Shown in pieces: positions 41,563 to 51,218 of a stretch of 64,000 bases of DNA. Source of the stretch: Stenotrophomonas maltophilia (GTDB taxonomy: Bacteria > Pseudomonadota > Gammaproteobacteria > Xanthomonadales > Xanthomonadaceae); assembly GCF_002799155.1 (NCBI RefSeq), contig NZ_NERD01000002.1:62001-126000 (forward strand), given 5' to 3'. The notes beneath the pieces were generated by a model. That model saw nothing but the letters and a program-made list of their open reading frames with translations, was not told where the DNA came from and made no database searches. Each line of letters begins with the position of its first letter. Within the stretch, counting starts at the first letter, position 1. The position numbers and the translations under genes are program-made.

Positions 41563-42846
41563 ATGCCTTCATTGACCTCGCCCCCTCCATGCCGCCTGCT
41601 GCTGGCGATTGCCGTTGCTGGTGTGGCCATGCGCCTGCTGTTGGTGCAATGGATCCCCTTGCAGCCCGTTGCCGATTTCGGCCGCTATCTGGAGGTTGCC
41701 AGCAGCGTTGCCAGCGGTGGCGGCTTCCGGATTTCAGGCATTCCCTATGTGTCCCAGCCTCCGTTGTACCCCGGAGTGCTCGGCGCCTGGTTCATGCTCA
41801 CCGGCGTGAACGTGGGGGCGGGCAAGATTCTCAACGTCCTGCTCTGGGCCGGCACGCTGGTTTCGTGGGTCGGTCTGGGGGTGCGCCTCCAGCTGCGCCC
41901 GGCCTGGCAGGTCGCCTCTCTGGCAGTGCTGGCATTCCACCCAGCGCTGGTCGCCTACAGCAATGTACTGGGTACCGAATCGCTGTCACTGTTCCTTGCC
42001 GTGTTCGGCATGCTTCTGGCGGTCGTGCGTTTTCCGGGCCGATGGCTGCTGCTGGGAGCTGTGCTGGCACTTACCGCGTTGAACCGGCCACAGATGCTCC
42101 CGTTGCCGGGAGCCGTGGCACTGGCGTTGCTCCTGCGTGATGGGATACGCGTCGCCACCTGGCGGCGGATCTGCATGGTGGTGTTGGGTTTTCTGCTGGT
42201 ACTTGGTCCATGGACCCTGCGCAACGCACTTCTTTTCGGCCAGTTTGTGCCCGTCAGTGCAAACAGTGGGTATGTACTGATGGTCAACAACAACGATGCC
42301 AATGCGCATGGCGGGTGGATGCCGTTGAAGGACGTACCCCTCCAGGCTGACGACAAGGCTCGGTTTGCCGATGCTGGATTTCCCCAAGGGTTCTTCACCG
42401 GAGAAAGCGAGGACTGGAAGCTCCGCCACTGGACGCCTGCGGCCGACGTGATTGGCTCAGGAATTGGCCGCCGTTGGATTTCCGAACACCCGGGCCGCTT
42501 CCTGGAGTTGGCGCTGCTGCGCGTGCGCGGATCGTTCGATGTCGGCAGCCTCCTGCATTGGCCGTTCCTGGAAAGAGGCGGTGCTCCGGTGTGGCTGGGT
42601 AGATTGACGCTGGCACTCAACATTGCGTTGACGGTCTGGACGACGGTTGCGCTGCTGCGCATCTGCCTCCATCTGCGCCGCTGGCAGCCCGTTCACTGGC
42701 TTGCCGTGGCCACACTTGGCCTGGGAATGGTGTCGATCCTGCTGTTCGAGGGGCAGGGACGCTACCTTCTGCCACTGGTCCCAGCGGCGCTGTTCATCAT
42801 TGCCGCCGCGGGCAGGCTACGCTTGCCAGGCCGGATCAACGCTTGA
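41563..42846 (+). CDS. GT-C-like polytopic membrane protein
   Basis: A 427-residue protein with about ten hydrophobic segments. The first periplasmic loop has [10 protein letters not shown] (acidic residue as in GT-C catalytic loops) and [11 protein letters not shown]. The pattern is that of ArnT/PMT-like (GT39-related) glycosyltransferases using lipid-linked sugars. ATG 41563 was chosen over a TTG 12 bases upstream. It lies between etfAB and rmlBACD in the rhamnose gene direction, so it may be transcribed together with rmlBACD. The substrate is unknown. Confidence 0.75.
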   Translation: MPSLTSPPPCRLLLAIAVAGVAMRLLLVQWIPLQPVADFGRYLEVASSVASGGGFRISGIPYVSQPPLYPGVLGAWFMLTGVNVGAGKILNVLLWAGTLVSWVGLGVRLQLRPAWQVASLAVLAFHPALVAYSNVLGTESLSLFLAVFGMLLAVVRFPGRWLLLGAVLALTALNRPQMLPLPGAVALALLLRDGIRVATWRRICMVVLGFLLVLGPWTLRNALLFGQFVPVSANSGYVLMVNNNDANAHGGWMPLKDVPLQADDKARFADAGFPQGFFTGESEDWKLRHWTPAADVIGSGIGRRWISEHPGRFLELALLRVRGSFDVGSLLHWPFLERGGAPVWLGRLTLALNIALTVWTTVALLRICLHLRRWQPVHWLAVATLGLGMVSILLFEGQGRYLLPLVPAALFIIAAAGRLRLPGRINA

Positions 42847-42914
42847 TATCCCGTGGTCCTCTGAACACTTCGCTGCAGACACGTCCCAACCCGTACCAAT
42901 CAGGAGAACAGGTA

Positions 42915-43970
42915 GTGCCCACATGGCTTGTCACCGGCGGCGCCGGATTCATTGGCGGTAACTTTGTTCTCGAAGCGGTCGCCCGTGGCATCAAGGTCGT
43001 CAATCTCGACGCACTGACCTACGCCGGCAACCTGAAGACCCTGTCCAGCCTGGATGGCAACCCGGACCATGTGTTCGTGCAGGGGGACATCGGTGACAGC
43101 GCGCTGGTCGCCCGCCTGCTGGCCGAACACCAGCCGGACGCCGTGCTGAACTTCGCCGCCGAAAGTCACGTGGACCGTTCCATCGACGGCCCGGGCGCCT
43201 TCATCCAGACCAATGTGGTGGGCACCCTGGGCCTGCTGGAAGCCGTGCGTGACTACTGGAAGGCGTTGCCGGCCGGGCAGGGCGCGGCCTTCCGCTTCCT
43301 GCACGTGTCCACCGACGAGGTGTACGGCACGCTGGGCGAGACCGGAAAGTTCAGCGAAACCACGCCATACGCCCCGAATTCGCCGTACTCGGCGTCGAAG
43401 GCGGCCTCGGACCACCTGGTGCGTGCGTTCCACCACACCTACGGGCTGCCGGTGCTGACCACCAACTGCTCCAACAACTACGGCCCGTATCACTTCCCGG
43501 AGAAGCTGATTCCGCTGGTGATCGCCAAGGCGCTGGCTGGCGAGCCGCTGCCGGTGTACGGCGATGGCAAGCAGGTGCGCGACTGGCTGTTCGTGTCCGA
43601 CCATTGCGAGGCGATCCGCACCGTGCTGGCCAAGGGCCAGGTCGGCGAGACCTACAACGTCGGCGGCAATTCGGAAAAGCAGAACATTGAAGTGGTGCAG
43701 GCGATCTGCGCACTGCTGGACCAGCGCCGCCCGCGCGCGGACGGCGAGCCGCGCAGCAGCCAGATCACCTATGTTGCCGACCGCCCCGGGCATGACCGCC
43801 GCTACGCGATCGACGCCTCGAAGCTGAAGAACGACCTGGGCTGGGAGCCGGCCTACACCTTCGAGCAGGGCATCGCCTTCACCGTTGACTGGTACCTTCA
43901 CAATCAGGAGTGGGTCAACGGCGTGCTGGATGGCAGCTACCGCCTGCAGCGCATCGGCACCACGGCCTGA
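42915..43970 (+). CDS. rmlB: dTDP-glucose 4,6-dehydratase
   Basis: A 351-residue extended SDR making dTDP-4-keto-6-deoxyglucose. NAD motif [10 protein letters not shown], catalytic STDEVYG and YSASK, and [14 protein letters not shown] are clear. The start is GTG 42915 with AGGAG eight bases upstream; the open frame extends further 5' without homology. It is first in rmlBACD, the dTDP-L-rhamnose operon. Confidence 0.96.
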   Translation: MPTWLVTGGAGFIGGNFVLEAVARGIKVVNLDALTYAGNLKTLSSLDGNPDHVFVQGDIGDSALVARLLAEHQPDAVLNFAAESHVDRSIDGPGAFIQTNVVGTLGLLEAVRDYWKALPAGQGAAFRFLHVSTDEVYGTLGETGKFSETTPYAPNSPYSASKAASDHLVRAFHHTYGLPVLTTNCSNNYGPYHFPEKLIPLVIAKALAGEPLPVYGDGKQVRDWLFVSDHCEAIRTVLAKGQVGETYNVGGNSEKQNIEVVQAICALLDQRRPRADGEPRSSQITYVADRPGHDRRYAIDASKLKNDLGWEPAYTFEQGIAFTVDWYLHNQEWVNGVLDGSYRLQRIGTTA

Positions 43971-43984
43971 ACCCAGGAGACACC

Positions 43985-44872
43985 ATGACCCAGCGCAAGG
44001 GCATCATCCTCGCCGGTGGTTCCGGCACCCGGCTGTATCCGATCACCAAGGGCGTCAGCAAGCAGCTGCTGCCGGTGTACGACAAGCCGATGATCTACTA
44101 CCCGCTCAGCGTGCTGATGCTGGCGGGTATCCGTGAGGTCCTGATCATCAATACCCCGCACGAACAGGTGTTGTTCCAGCAGCTGCTGGGCGATGGTTCG
44201 CAGTGGGGCATGGACATCCAGTACGCGGTACAGCCGAGCCCGGATGGCCTGGCCCAGGCTTACCTGATCGGCAAGGACTTTGTGGCCGGCAAGCCGAGCT
44301 GCCTGGTACTGGGTGACAACATCTTCCACGGCCACGGGCTGCGTGAGGTACTCAAGCGTGCCGACGAGCGCGTGCACGGCTCGACCGTGTTCGGCTACTG
44401 GGTCAATGATCCGGAACGTTACGGCGTGGCCGAGTTCGACCAGAGCGGCAAGGTGATCGACCTGGTGGAGAAACCGGAAAAGCCGCGCTCCAATTATGCG
44501 GTGACCGGTCTGTACTTCTATGACGGCAACGCCAGCGATTACGCGGCCGAACTGAAGCCGTCGCCGCGGGGCGAACTGGAGATCACTGATCTCAACAAGC
44601 GCTACCTGGCCGAAGGCAACCTGCACCTGGAAGCACTCGGCCGTGGCTATGCGTGGCTGGATACCGGCACCCACCAGTCGCTGCTGGAGGCATCCAACTT
44701 CATCGAGACCATCCAGACCCGTCAGGGTCTGCAGGTCTGCTGTCCCGAGGAAATCGCGTTCGGCAAGGGCTGGATCAACGCTGGACAATTGGAAGCGCTG
44801 GCCGCGCCGTTGATCAAGAACAGCTACGGCGAATACCTGCATAAACTCGCCCTGCGTGGAGTCGTTCCGTGA
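43985..44872 (+). CDS. rmlA: Glucose-1-phosphate thymidylyltransferase
   Basis: A 295-residue nucleotidyltransferase that makes dTDP-glucose. The N-terminal signature [20 protein letters not shown] and the [19 protein letters not shown] and [19 protein letters not shown] segments are typical of RmlA. AGGAG precedes ATG 43985. The stop overlaps the rmlC start (GTGA). Confidence 0.97.
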   Translation: MTQRKGIILAGGSGTRLYPITKGVSKQLLPVYDKPMIYYPLSVLMLAGIREVLIINTPHEQVLFQQLLGDGSQWGMDIQYAVQPSPDGLAQAYLIGKDFVAGKPSCLVLGDNIFHGHGLREVLKRADERVHGSTVFGYWVNDPERYGVAEFDQSGKVIDLVEKPEKPRSNYAVTGLYFYDGNASDYAAELKPSPRGELEITDLNKRYLAEGNLHLEALGRGYAWLDTGTHQSLLEASNFIETIQTRQGLQVCCPEEIAFGKGWINAGQLEALAAPLIKNSYGEYLHKLALRGVVP

Positions 44873-45426
44873 AAGTGATTGAAACCAGGTTGCCCGGCTG
44901 CGTGGTGATCGAGCCGGCCGTGTTCGGTGATGCCCGCGGTTACTTCTTCGAAACCTGGAACGCCGAGCGCTTCGCCGCGCTGGGCCTGCCGGACCGTTTC
45001 GTGCAGAGCAACGTCTCCACTTCCGCGCAGGGCGTGCTGCGCGGCCTGCATTACCAGTGGCCGCGGCCGCAGGGCAAGCTAGTCAGCGTGCTGGAAGGCG
45101 AGGTCTATGACGTCGCCGTGGACATCCGTCGCGGCTCGCCGACCTTCGGCCAGTGGGATGCGGTGGTGCTGAGCGCGGAGAACAAGAAGCAGTTCTGGAT
45201 TCCGGAGGGCTTCGCCCACGGTTTCGCCGTACTGTCCGAGCGTGCGGTGTTCAGCTACCTGTGTACCGAGGTCTACCTGAAGGACTTCGACGCCGGCGTG
45301 CGCTGGAACGATGCGGATATCGCCGTGGACTGGCCAGTCAGTGCACCGACGCTGTCGGCCAAGGACGAGAACGCACCGTTCCTGAAGGACGTCGCCGAGG
45401 ACCGCCTGCCGGTCTACACCCCATGA
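44869..45426 (+). CDS. rmlC: dTDP-4-dehydrorhamnose 3,5-epimerase
   Basis: A 185-residue cupin epimerase. GVLRGLHYQ carries the catalytic His, [28 protein letters not shown] is the core barrel, and IPEGFAHGF is conserved. The start is GTG 44869 inside the rmlA stop. The stop overlaps the rmlD start (ATGA), so all four rml genes are tightly coupled. Confidence 0.96.
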   Translation: MKVIETRLPGCVVIEPAVFGDARGYFFETWNAERFAALGLPDRFVQSNVSTSAQGVLRGLHYQWPRPQGKLVSVLEGEVYDVAVDIRRGSPTFGQWDAVVLSAENKKQFWIPEGFAHGFAVLSERAVFSYLCTEVYLKDFDAGVRWNDADIAVDWPVSAPTLSAKDENAPFLKDVAEDRLPVYTP

Positions 45427-46316
45427 CGGTGCTGGTGTTCGGCGGCAACGGCCAGGTCGGCCAGGAGCTGCTGCGCGCGCTGGCCCCGCTTGGGCCGGTG
45501 GTCGCGACCACCCGCACTGGTCAGTTGCCTGATGGCAGTGCGTGTGAGGTGGCCGACTTTTCCCAGCCCGACAGCCTGCCGGCATTGCTGGACCGCGTGC
45601 AGCCATCGGTTGTGGTCAATGCGGCGGCTTACACCGCTGTTGATCGCGCCGAACAGGACGTCGATGCGGCCTTCGCTGCCAATGCGCAGGCGCCAGGCGT
45701 GATCGCGCGCTGGTGTGCGGCGCACGGCGTGCCGTTCGTGCATTACTCCACTGACTACGTGTTCGATGGCCAGGGTAGCGCGCCGTACCGCGAGGATGAG
45801 CCGACCGCGCCATTGGGCGTGTACGGCACCAGCAAGCGCGATGGTGAGGATACGGTGCGCGCGGCCGGCGGCCGCCATCTGATCTTCCGCACGGCGTGGG
45901 TGTATGCCTCGCACGGCGCGAACTTCCTGCGCACCATGCTGCGCGTGGGCGCCGAGCGCGATGCGTTGCGGGTGGTGGCCGACCAGATCGGTACACCGAC
46001 GCCGGCCGCGCTGATTGCCGATGTCACCGCGCAGGCGCTGCAGCATCCGGGCCAGTTGTCTGGTACCTGGCACCTGACCGCCAGCGGCCAGACCAGTTGG
46101 CATGGGTTCGCCGAGGCGATCTTCGCCGAAGCGTTGGCCACCGGCATGTTGGCCAAGGTGCCGACGGTCGAGGCGATTCCCAGCTCCGAGTATCCGACCC
46201 CGGCGAAGCGCCCGGCCTGGTCGGTGCTGGACAATCGCAAGCTGCAGCAGGATTTCGGCATCGTACTGCCAACCTGGCAGGACGGCCTGAAGCGGGTGAT
46301 GGCGGAGATTGCCTGA
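45423..46316 (+). CDS. rmlD: dTDP-4-dehydrorhamnose reductase
   Basis: A 297-residue SDR that performs the last step to dTDP-L-rhamnose. GGNGQVGQEL binds the cofactor, STDYVFDG and YGTSK are the catalytic elements, and NAAAYTAVDRAE is a family signature. ATG 45423 overlaps the rmlC stop. The open frame extends about 270 bp upstream over rmlC in another frame, which is spurious. Confidence 0.96.
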   Translation: MTVLVFGGNGQVGQELLRALAPLGPVVATTRTGQLPDGSACEVADFSQPDSLPALLDRVQPSVVVNAAAYTAVDRAEQDVDAAFAANAQAPGVIARWCAAHGVPFVHYSTDYVFDGQGSAPYREDEPTAPLGVYGTSKRDGEDTVRAAGGRHLIFRTAWVYASHGANFLRTMLRVGAERDALRVVADQIGTPTPAALIADVTAQALQHPGQLSGTWHLTASGQTSWHGFAEAIFAEALATGMLAKVPTVEAIPSSEYPTPAKRPAWSVLDNRKLQQDFGIVLPTWQDGLKRVMAEIA

Positions 46317-46320
46317 CCCG

Positions 46321-46370
46321 GTAGGCGAAGTGCCGACCAACGGTCGGCACCCACCCCGACCAACGGTCGG
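46321..46370. repeat. SMAG/REP elements between convergent rmlD and xanB
   Basis: GTAG at 46321, then GTGCCGACC-AAC-GGTCGGCAC (46330-46350) and a shorter copy CCGACCAACGGTCGG (46356-46370). The 5' GTAG followed by the hairpin is the signature of the Stenotrophomonas SMAG family. It may act as a terminator or 3'-end stabiliser for the convergent genes. Confidence 0.85.
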
Positions 46371-46391
46371 CAGCCTCCAGCGGGCGCTGGG

Positions 46392-47795
46392 TCAGCTCCG
46401 CCCGTAGGTATCCTCGAACCGCACGATGTCATCCTCGCCGAGGTAGCTGCCGGACTGCACTTCGATCAGTTCCAGCGGCAGCTTGCCCGGGTTGCGCAGG
46501 CGGTGGGTCACGCCCAGCGGAATGTAGGTGCTCTGGTTCTCGCTGAGCAGGATCACTTCATCGCCACGGGTCACCTCGGCGGTGCCGCTGACCACGATCC
46601 AGTGCTCGGCACGATGGTGGTGCATCTGCAGGCTGAGTGTGCCGCCCGGCTTGACCGTGATCCGCTTGACCTGGAAGCGCTCGCCGTTGTCGATCGAATC
46701 GTAGGCGCCCCACGGGCGGTAGACCTTGCGATGCCAGGTGGCCTCGCTGCGGCCTTCGGACTTCAGCTGACCGACGACGGTCTTGACCTCCTGCATGCGG
46801 TCGGCCCTGCCGACCAGCACCGCGTCGTCGGTCTCGACGACAATCACGTCATCCAGCCCGACCAGCGCCACCAGGCGCTGTGCGTAGGCATAGGTGTTGC
46901 GGCAGTCGATGGCGATCACATCGCCCTGGTGCGCATTGCCATCGCCGTCCTGCTGCGAGACATCGCGCAGCGCGGTCCACGAGCCGACATCGTTCCAGCC
47001 GGCATCCAGTGGAATCACCACCGCATCGGCGGTCTTCTCCATCACCGCATAGTCGATGGAATCGGACGGAACGTCAGTGAAGGCATCCTTGTCCAGGCGG
47101 GTGAAATCGGCATCGCGACGCGCCTGCTGCCAGGCCTGGCGGCTGCCGGCGAGCATGGCGGGCTGGAAGCGTTCCAGCTCCTGCAGGTAGCGCGAGGCCT
47201 TGAACAGGAACATGCCGCTGTTCCAGTAGTACTGGCCGCTGCTGACGTAGCCGGTGGCGGTGTCCAGGTCGGGCTTCTCGACGAAGCGCTCGACCGCGCG
47301 CAGCCCCTGGCCATCGGCGGCCTTGATATAGCCGTAGCCGGTTTCCGGGCCGGTCGGCACGATGCCGAAGGTCACCAGCTTTCCAGCTTCGGCGGCAGCG
47401 GCGGCAGCCTGCACGGCGCTGCGGAATGCAGTCTCGTTGGTGATCACATGATCGGAGGGCAGCACCAGCAGCAGGGCATCGGCGCCGTCGCGGGTGGCTT
47501 CCAGCGCGGCCACCGCGATCGCCGGGGCGGTGTTGCGACCAACCGGCTCAAGGATGATCGCGGCTGGCTCGGCGCCGACCTGCTGCAGCTGCTCGGCGGC
47601 GACGAAACGGTGCTCTTCGTTGGCGATCACCAGCGGCCCACGCGAGGCAATCGGTGCGACGCGCTTCCAGGTGGCCTGCAGCATCGTCTGTTCGCTGGCC
47701 AGCGGAAGGAACTGCTTGGGATAGGCCTCACGCGAAAGCGGCCACAGACGGGTACCGGAGCCACCGGACAGGATGACAGGCTGGATAGTGCTCAT
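46392..47795 (-). CDS. xanB: Mannose-1-phosphate guanylyltransferase / mannose-6-phosphate isomerase
   Basis: A 467-residue bifunctional enzyme (ManC/XanB/AlgA type) feeding GDP-mannose synthesis. The N-terminal nucleotidyltransferase has GGSGTRLWPLSREAYPKQFLPL and EPVGRNTAPAIA. The C-terminal type II phosphomannose isomerase cupin has RPWGAYDSIDNGERFQVKRI, QMHHHRAEHWIVV and PLGVTHRLRNPG. It lies just downstream of xanA and is convergent with rmlD. Confidence 0.95.
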   Translation of the reverse strand: MSTIQPVILSGGSGTRLWPLSREAYPKQFLPLASEQTMLQATWKRVAPIASRGPLVIANEEHRFVAAEQLQQVGAEPAAIILEPVGRNTAPAIAVAALEATRDGADALLLVLPSDHVITNETAFRSAVQAAAAAAEAGKLVTFGIVPTGPETGYGYIKAADGQGLRAVERFVEKPDLDTATGYVSSGQYYWNSGMFLFKASRYLQELERFQPAMLAGSRQAWQQARRDADFTRLDKDAFTDVPSDSIDYAVMEKTADAVVIPLDAGWNDVGSWTALRDVSQQDGDGNAHQGDVIAIDCRNTYAYAQRLVALVGLDDVIVVETDDAVLVGRADRMQEVKTVVGQLKSEGRSEATWHRKVYRPWGAYDSIDNGERFQVKRITVKPGGTLSLQMHHHRAEHWIVVSGTAEVTRGDEVILLSENQSTYIPLGVTHRLRNPGKLPLELIEVQSGSYLGEDDIVRFEDTYGRS

Positions 47796-47808
47796 GGCCT
47801 TCCTTTGA

Positions 47809-49155
47809 TTATTTCTGCAGCAGGGAGGAAATCTCGTCGGTACGCGCCTGCATCAATGCAGCGTCTCCCCTCGATTCCACATTCAGGCGCAGCAGCGGTT
47901 CAGTGTTGGAGCTGCGCAGGTTGAAGCGCCAGTCGCCGAAATCGGCGCTGACGCCATCGGTGTAGTCCAGCGCGGGCGACTGCGCGGCGAAGTGTTCCAT
48001 CACCCGTGCGACCGCAGCCTTGGCATCGGCAACCTTGAAGTTGATCTCACCGCTGCAAGGATAGGCGGCCATGCGGTCTTCAACCCAGTCGGCCAGCGAG
48101 CGGCCGCTTTCGGAGACCAGCTGGGCGATCAGCAGCCACGGGATCATGCCCGAGTCGGCATACGCGAACTCGCGGAAGTAGTGGTGGGCGCTCATTTCGC
48201 CGCCGTACACGGCATCTTCCGCGCGCATCTTTTCCTTGATGAAGGCGTGGCCACTCTTGCACAGCACTGGCACGCCACCGGCCTGTTCGACCATCTCCAC
48301 GGTGTTCCAGACCAGGCGGGGGTCATGCACGACCTTGCCACCCGGGTGGTGGGCGAGGATTGCCTTGGCCAGCAGGCCGACCAGGTAGTAGCCCTCGATG
48401 AAGCGGCCGTTGTGGTCGAAGAAGAAGCAGCGGTCGAAGTCGCCATCCCACGCAATGCCGAAGTCCGCGCCATGTTCGCGCACGGCGTCGGCGGTGGCGG
48501 CGCGGTTTTCCGGCAGCAGCGGGTTGGGAATGCCGTTGGGGAAGCTGCCGTCCGGTTCGTGGCAGATGCGGATGAACTCGAACGGCAGGTGCGGTGCCAG
48601 CAGGTCGACGATGGCACCGGCGCCGCCGTTGCCGGCGTTCACCACCAGCTTCAGCGGCTTGAGCTTGCTGGCGTCAACGTAGCTCAGCAGGTGCTGGATG
48701 TAGGCGCTCTTGTCGTGCTGGGCGATCTGGCCGGCGCAAGGCGGCTGTGCCGCGGATGAATCGGCGGCGACCGCATCGGAGATCGCGAACAGGCCGGTAT
48801 CGGAGCTGATCGGCCGGGCGTTCTCCTTGACCAGCTTCATGCCGTTGTAGTCCATTGGATTGTGGCTGGCGGTGACCATCACCCCGCCGGCAGCCCCCAG
48901 GTGATCGGTCTGGAAATAGACCTCCTCGGTGCCACACAGGCCGATGTCGATGACTTCGCGGCCCGCACCGCGCAGGCCGGCCGCCAGCGCGTCCTGCAGC
49001 GCGGGGCTGGTCAGGCGGACGTCGTGGCCCAGCACCACGGGGCCCGGAGCGAGCTGTGCATTCAAGGCCGTGCCGATCCGGCGTGCCAGGTCTTCGTTCA
49101 GTTCTTCCGGCACGCGGCCGCGGATGTCATAGGCCTTGAAGGCGGGCAGGGGCAT
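47809..49155 (-). CDS. xanA: Phosphomannomutase/phosphoglucomutase
   Basis: A 448-residue alpha-D-phosphohexomutase, the same length as Xanthomonas XanA. The phosphoserine is S97 in TASHNP, as in XanA, and the metal loop reads [19 protein letters not shown] binds the sugar phosphate. It interconverts Man-6-P/Man-1-P and Glc-6-P/Glc-1-P and thus supplies both the GDP-mannose and dTDP-rhamnose routes; the S. maltophilia homologue is called spgM. xanB follows 13 bp downstream. Confidence 0.95.
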   Translation of the reverse strand: MPLPAFKAYDIRGRVPEELNEDLARRIGTALNAQLAPGPVVLGHDVRLTSPALQDALAAGLRGAGREVIDIGLCGTEEVYFQTDHLGAAGGVMVTASHNPMDYNGMKLVKENARPISSDTGLFAISDAVAADSSAAQPPCAGQIAQHDKSAYIQHLLSYVDASKLKPLKLVVNAGNGGAGAIVDLLAPHLPFEFIRICHEPDGSFPNGIPNPLLPENRAATADAVREHGADFGIAWDGDFDRCFFFDHNGRFIEGYYLVGLLAKAILAHHPGGKVVHDPRLVWNTVEMVEQAGGVPVLCKSGHAFIKEKMRAEDAVYGGEMSAHHYFREFAYADSGMIPWLLIAQLVSESGRSLADWVEDRMAAYPCSGEINFKVADAKAAVARVMEHFAAQSPALDYTDGVSADFGDWRFNLRSSNTEPLLRLNVESRGDAALMQARTDEISSLLQK

Positions 49156-49207
49156 CGGTCAGATCCAATGTGAGCTTAGCCACTGATTGTAGCCTTTGTC
49201 CTGTATG

Positions 49208-49219
49208 GGAATCGTTTCC
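49208..49219. promoter_or_regulatory. Possible LacI-type operator upstream of xanA
   Basis: GGAATCGTTTCC, near-palindromic around a central CG, 53 bp upstream of the xanA start. The shape fits LacI-family operators, but no regulator is nearby. Confidence 0.2.
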
Positions 49220-49790
49220 ATTCCGCAACTCCCCGTGATTGGCTGATGACATTGGGTAAGGGGCCGCCTGTACCGGTTGGCGAGCGGGTGACGAGCCCAT
49301 AGCAGGGCGATCACGGCCAGGTCTGCCTGCGTCAAGTGGCCGGGGGTTCCAGCAGCAGCCCAGGCGTTGTTTCCTGCCACTGCCGGCCGAACTCGATCAC
49401 GCCGTTGCTGGCGTACTTGACGTGGCGGAGCAGGATGGGGGCGATGGTCGGACGTGAACAGCTGCAGGGATGACGCAGGCGGGTGGCGAGGTTGATTTCC
49501 TCCGGCAGGGGTATCTGGCCGCGCATTTCACCTCGGCGATGAGCATGTCGCCGCATCGCTGCATGCCGCGGCATCTGACAGGCGGCGTTCACCCTTTTCC
49601 ATTGGCCACGCGTTCATCCAGCGGAGCAGGGCCTCTTCGTTGCGGGTCCGGGCCATCAGTGCAGGCGAGCCGGCCACGGCGCCCACGATCGGCAGGAGAA
49701 TTCCCGATGCAACGGAACCCTTGGCGATGCCTCCGCAATGCTGCGGCGCATCCAGCTCTTTCGTTGCCTCCGGCTAGAATGCGGTCATCC
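49220..49790. other. Gene-poor stretch, possibly decayed coding sequence
   Basis: Between xanA and scoA no intact gene with homology is seen. Minus-strand frames look protein-like in pieces: 49332-49592 (LPEEINLATRLRHPC..., reminiscent of a GntR-type helix-turn-helix), and an open stretch near 49560-49770 without a clear start that contains GIAKGSVASGILLPIVGAVAG and ARTRNEEALLRWMNAW. They lie in different frames. This may be a decayed gene. I do not recognise its family with any confidence. Confidence 0.3.
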
Positions 49791-49813
49791 TCAACGTGCA
49801 GGGTAGTAGAGCA

Positions 49814-50545
49814 ATGCAGCAATCGACTTCCGGCGGAAAGCGCGGCAAGCGCTTCGCCAGTGCGGCGGAGGCCCTGCGGGGGGTGGTCGCCGATGGCCAG
49901 ACCCTGGCCGTGGGCGGCTTTGGCCTGTGTGGCATCCCCGAGGCGCTGATCGCTGCGCTGCGCGACAGTGGCGCCAAGGGCCTGACCGTGATCTCCAACA
50001 ACGCCGGCGTCGATGGTTTCGGCCTGGGCCAGCTGCTGGAAACGCGGCAGATCAAGAAGATGATTTCGTCCTACGTGGGCGAGAACAAGGAATTCGAACG
50101 GCAGTTCCTGGCCGGCGAACTGGAACTGGAGTTCAACCCGCAGGGCACCCTGGCCGAGCGCCTGCGTGCCGGTGGCGCGGGTATCCCGGCGTTCTTCACC
50201 GCCACCGGCTACGGCACGGTGGTGGCCGAGGGCAAGGAAACCCGCGAGTTCGACGGCAAGCACTACGTGATGGAGACTGCGCTGCGCGCCGACGTGGCAC
50301 TGGTCAAGGCCTGGAAGGCCGACGAGGCCGGCAACCTGGTGTTCCGCAAGACCGCACGCAACTTCAACCCGGCCTGCGCGATGGCCGGCAAGGTCTGCAT
50401 CGTGGAAGTGGAAGAGGTGGTGCCGGTCGGCGCCATCGACCCGGACCAGGTGCACCTGCCGGGTATCTACGTGCACCGCATCGTGCACAACGCGCATCCT
50501 GAGAAGCGAATCGAACAGCGCACCATCCGCGCGGAGGGCAACTGA
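49814..50545 (+). CDS. scoA: 3-oxoacid CoA-transferase subunit A
   Basis: A 243-residue alpha subunit of a succinyl-CoA:3-ketoacid CoA transferase. [14 protein letters not shown] is the CoA-transferase family signature near the N terminus, and [14 protein letters not shown] and FFTATGYGT are conserved. The enzyme activates acetoacetate, a product of the fumarylacetoacetate hydrolase encoded at 12960-13949. ATG 49814 was preferred to an upstream alternative. The next gene is scoB, one base after the stop. Confidence 0.94.
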   Translation: MQQSTSGGKRGKRFASAAEALRGVVADGQTLAVGGFGLCGIPEALIAALRDSGAKGLTVISNNAGVDGFGLGQLLETRQIKKMISSYVGENKEFERQFLAGELELEFNPQGTLAERLRAGGAGIPAFFTATGYGTVVAEGKETREFDGKHYVMETALRADVALVKAWKADEAGNLVFRKTARNFNPACAMAGKVCIVEVEEVVPVGAIDPDQVHLPGIYVHRIVHNAHPEKRIEQRTIRAEGN

Positions 50546-50546
50546 C

Positions 50547-51176
50547 ATGGCGTGGACCCGTGACGAGATGGCGGCACGCGCCGCCCAGGAGCTGACCGAT
50601 GGCGCCTACGTGAACCTGGGCATCGGCCTGCCGACGCTGGTGGCCAACCACATTCCCGAAGGGGTGGATGTGTGGCTGCAGTCGGAGAACGGCCTGCTCG
50701 GTATCGGCCCGTTCCCGACCGACGCCGAAGTGGACGCCGACCTGATCAACGCCGGCAAGCAGACCGTCACCGCACGTGCCGGCGCCAGCTACTTCGGCAG
50801 CCACGACAGCTTCGCGATGATCCGCGGTGGCCACGTCAACCTGGCCATCCTCGGTGCCATGCAGGTGACCGACAAGGGCGACCTGGCCAACTGGATGGTG
50901 CCCGGCAAGATGGTCAAGGGCATGGGCGGCGCGATGGATCTGGTCGCCGGCGTACAGCGCGTGGTGGTGCTGATGGAGCACACTGCCAAGAACGGCGAGC
51001 ACAAGATCCTGCCCGAATGCACGCTGCCGTTGACCGGCGTGGGCGTGGTCGACCGCATCATCACCGATCTGGCGGTGTTCGACGTGACTGGCAAGGGCCT
51101 GTTGCTGGTGGAAGCCGCGCCGGGTGTCAGCGATGAAGAACTGAAGGAAAAGACCGGCGTCGCGTTCCAGCGCTGA
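50547..51176 (+). CDS. scoB: 3-oxoacid CoA-transferase subunit B
   Basis: A 209-residue beta subunit. The catalytic glutamate is E47 in LQSENGLLG, which forms the CoA-thioester intermediate. [13 protein letters not shown] and [14 protein letters not shown] are typical. It is directly coupled to scoA and convergent with the following glycan gene. Confidence 0.95.
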   Translation: MAWTRDEMAARAAQELTDGAYVNLGIGLPTLVANHIPEGVDVWLQSENGLLGIGPFPTDAEVDADLINAGKQTVTARAGASYFGSHDSFAMIRGGHVNLAILGAMQVTDKGDLANWMVPGKMVKGMGGAMDLVAGVQRVVVLMEHTAKNGEHKILPECTLPLTGVGVVDRIITDLAVFDVTGKGLLLVEAAPGVSDEELKEKTGVAFQR

Positions 51177-51198
51177 AGTCAACGATGTTGCCGCGCAG

Positions 51199-51218
51199 CG
51201 CCAGCCTCAGGGCTGGCG
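51199..51218. terminator. Hairpin between convergent scoB and the WbsX-like gene
   Basis: CGCCAGCC-TCAG-GGCTGGCG, 8-bp stem. It overlaps the last codons of the leftward gene. There is no long T-run. Confidence 0.45.
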
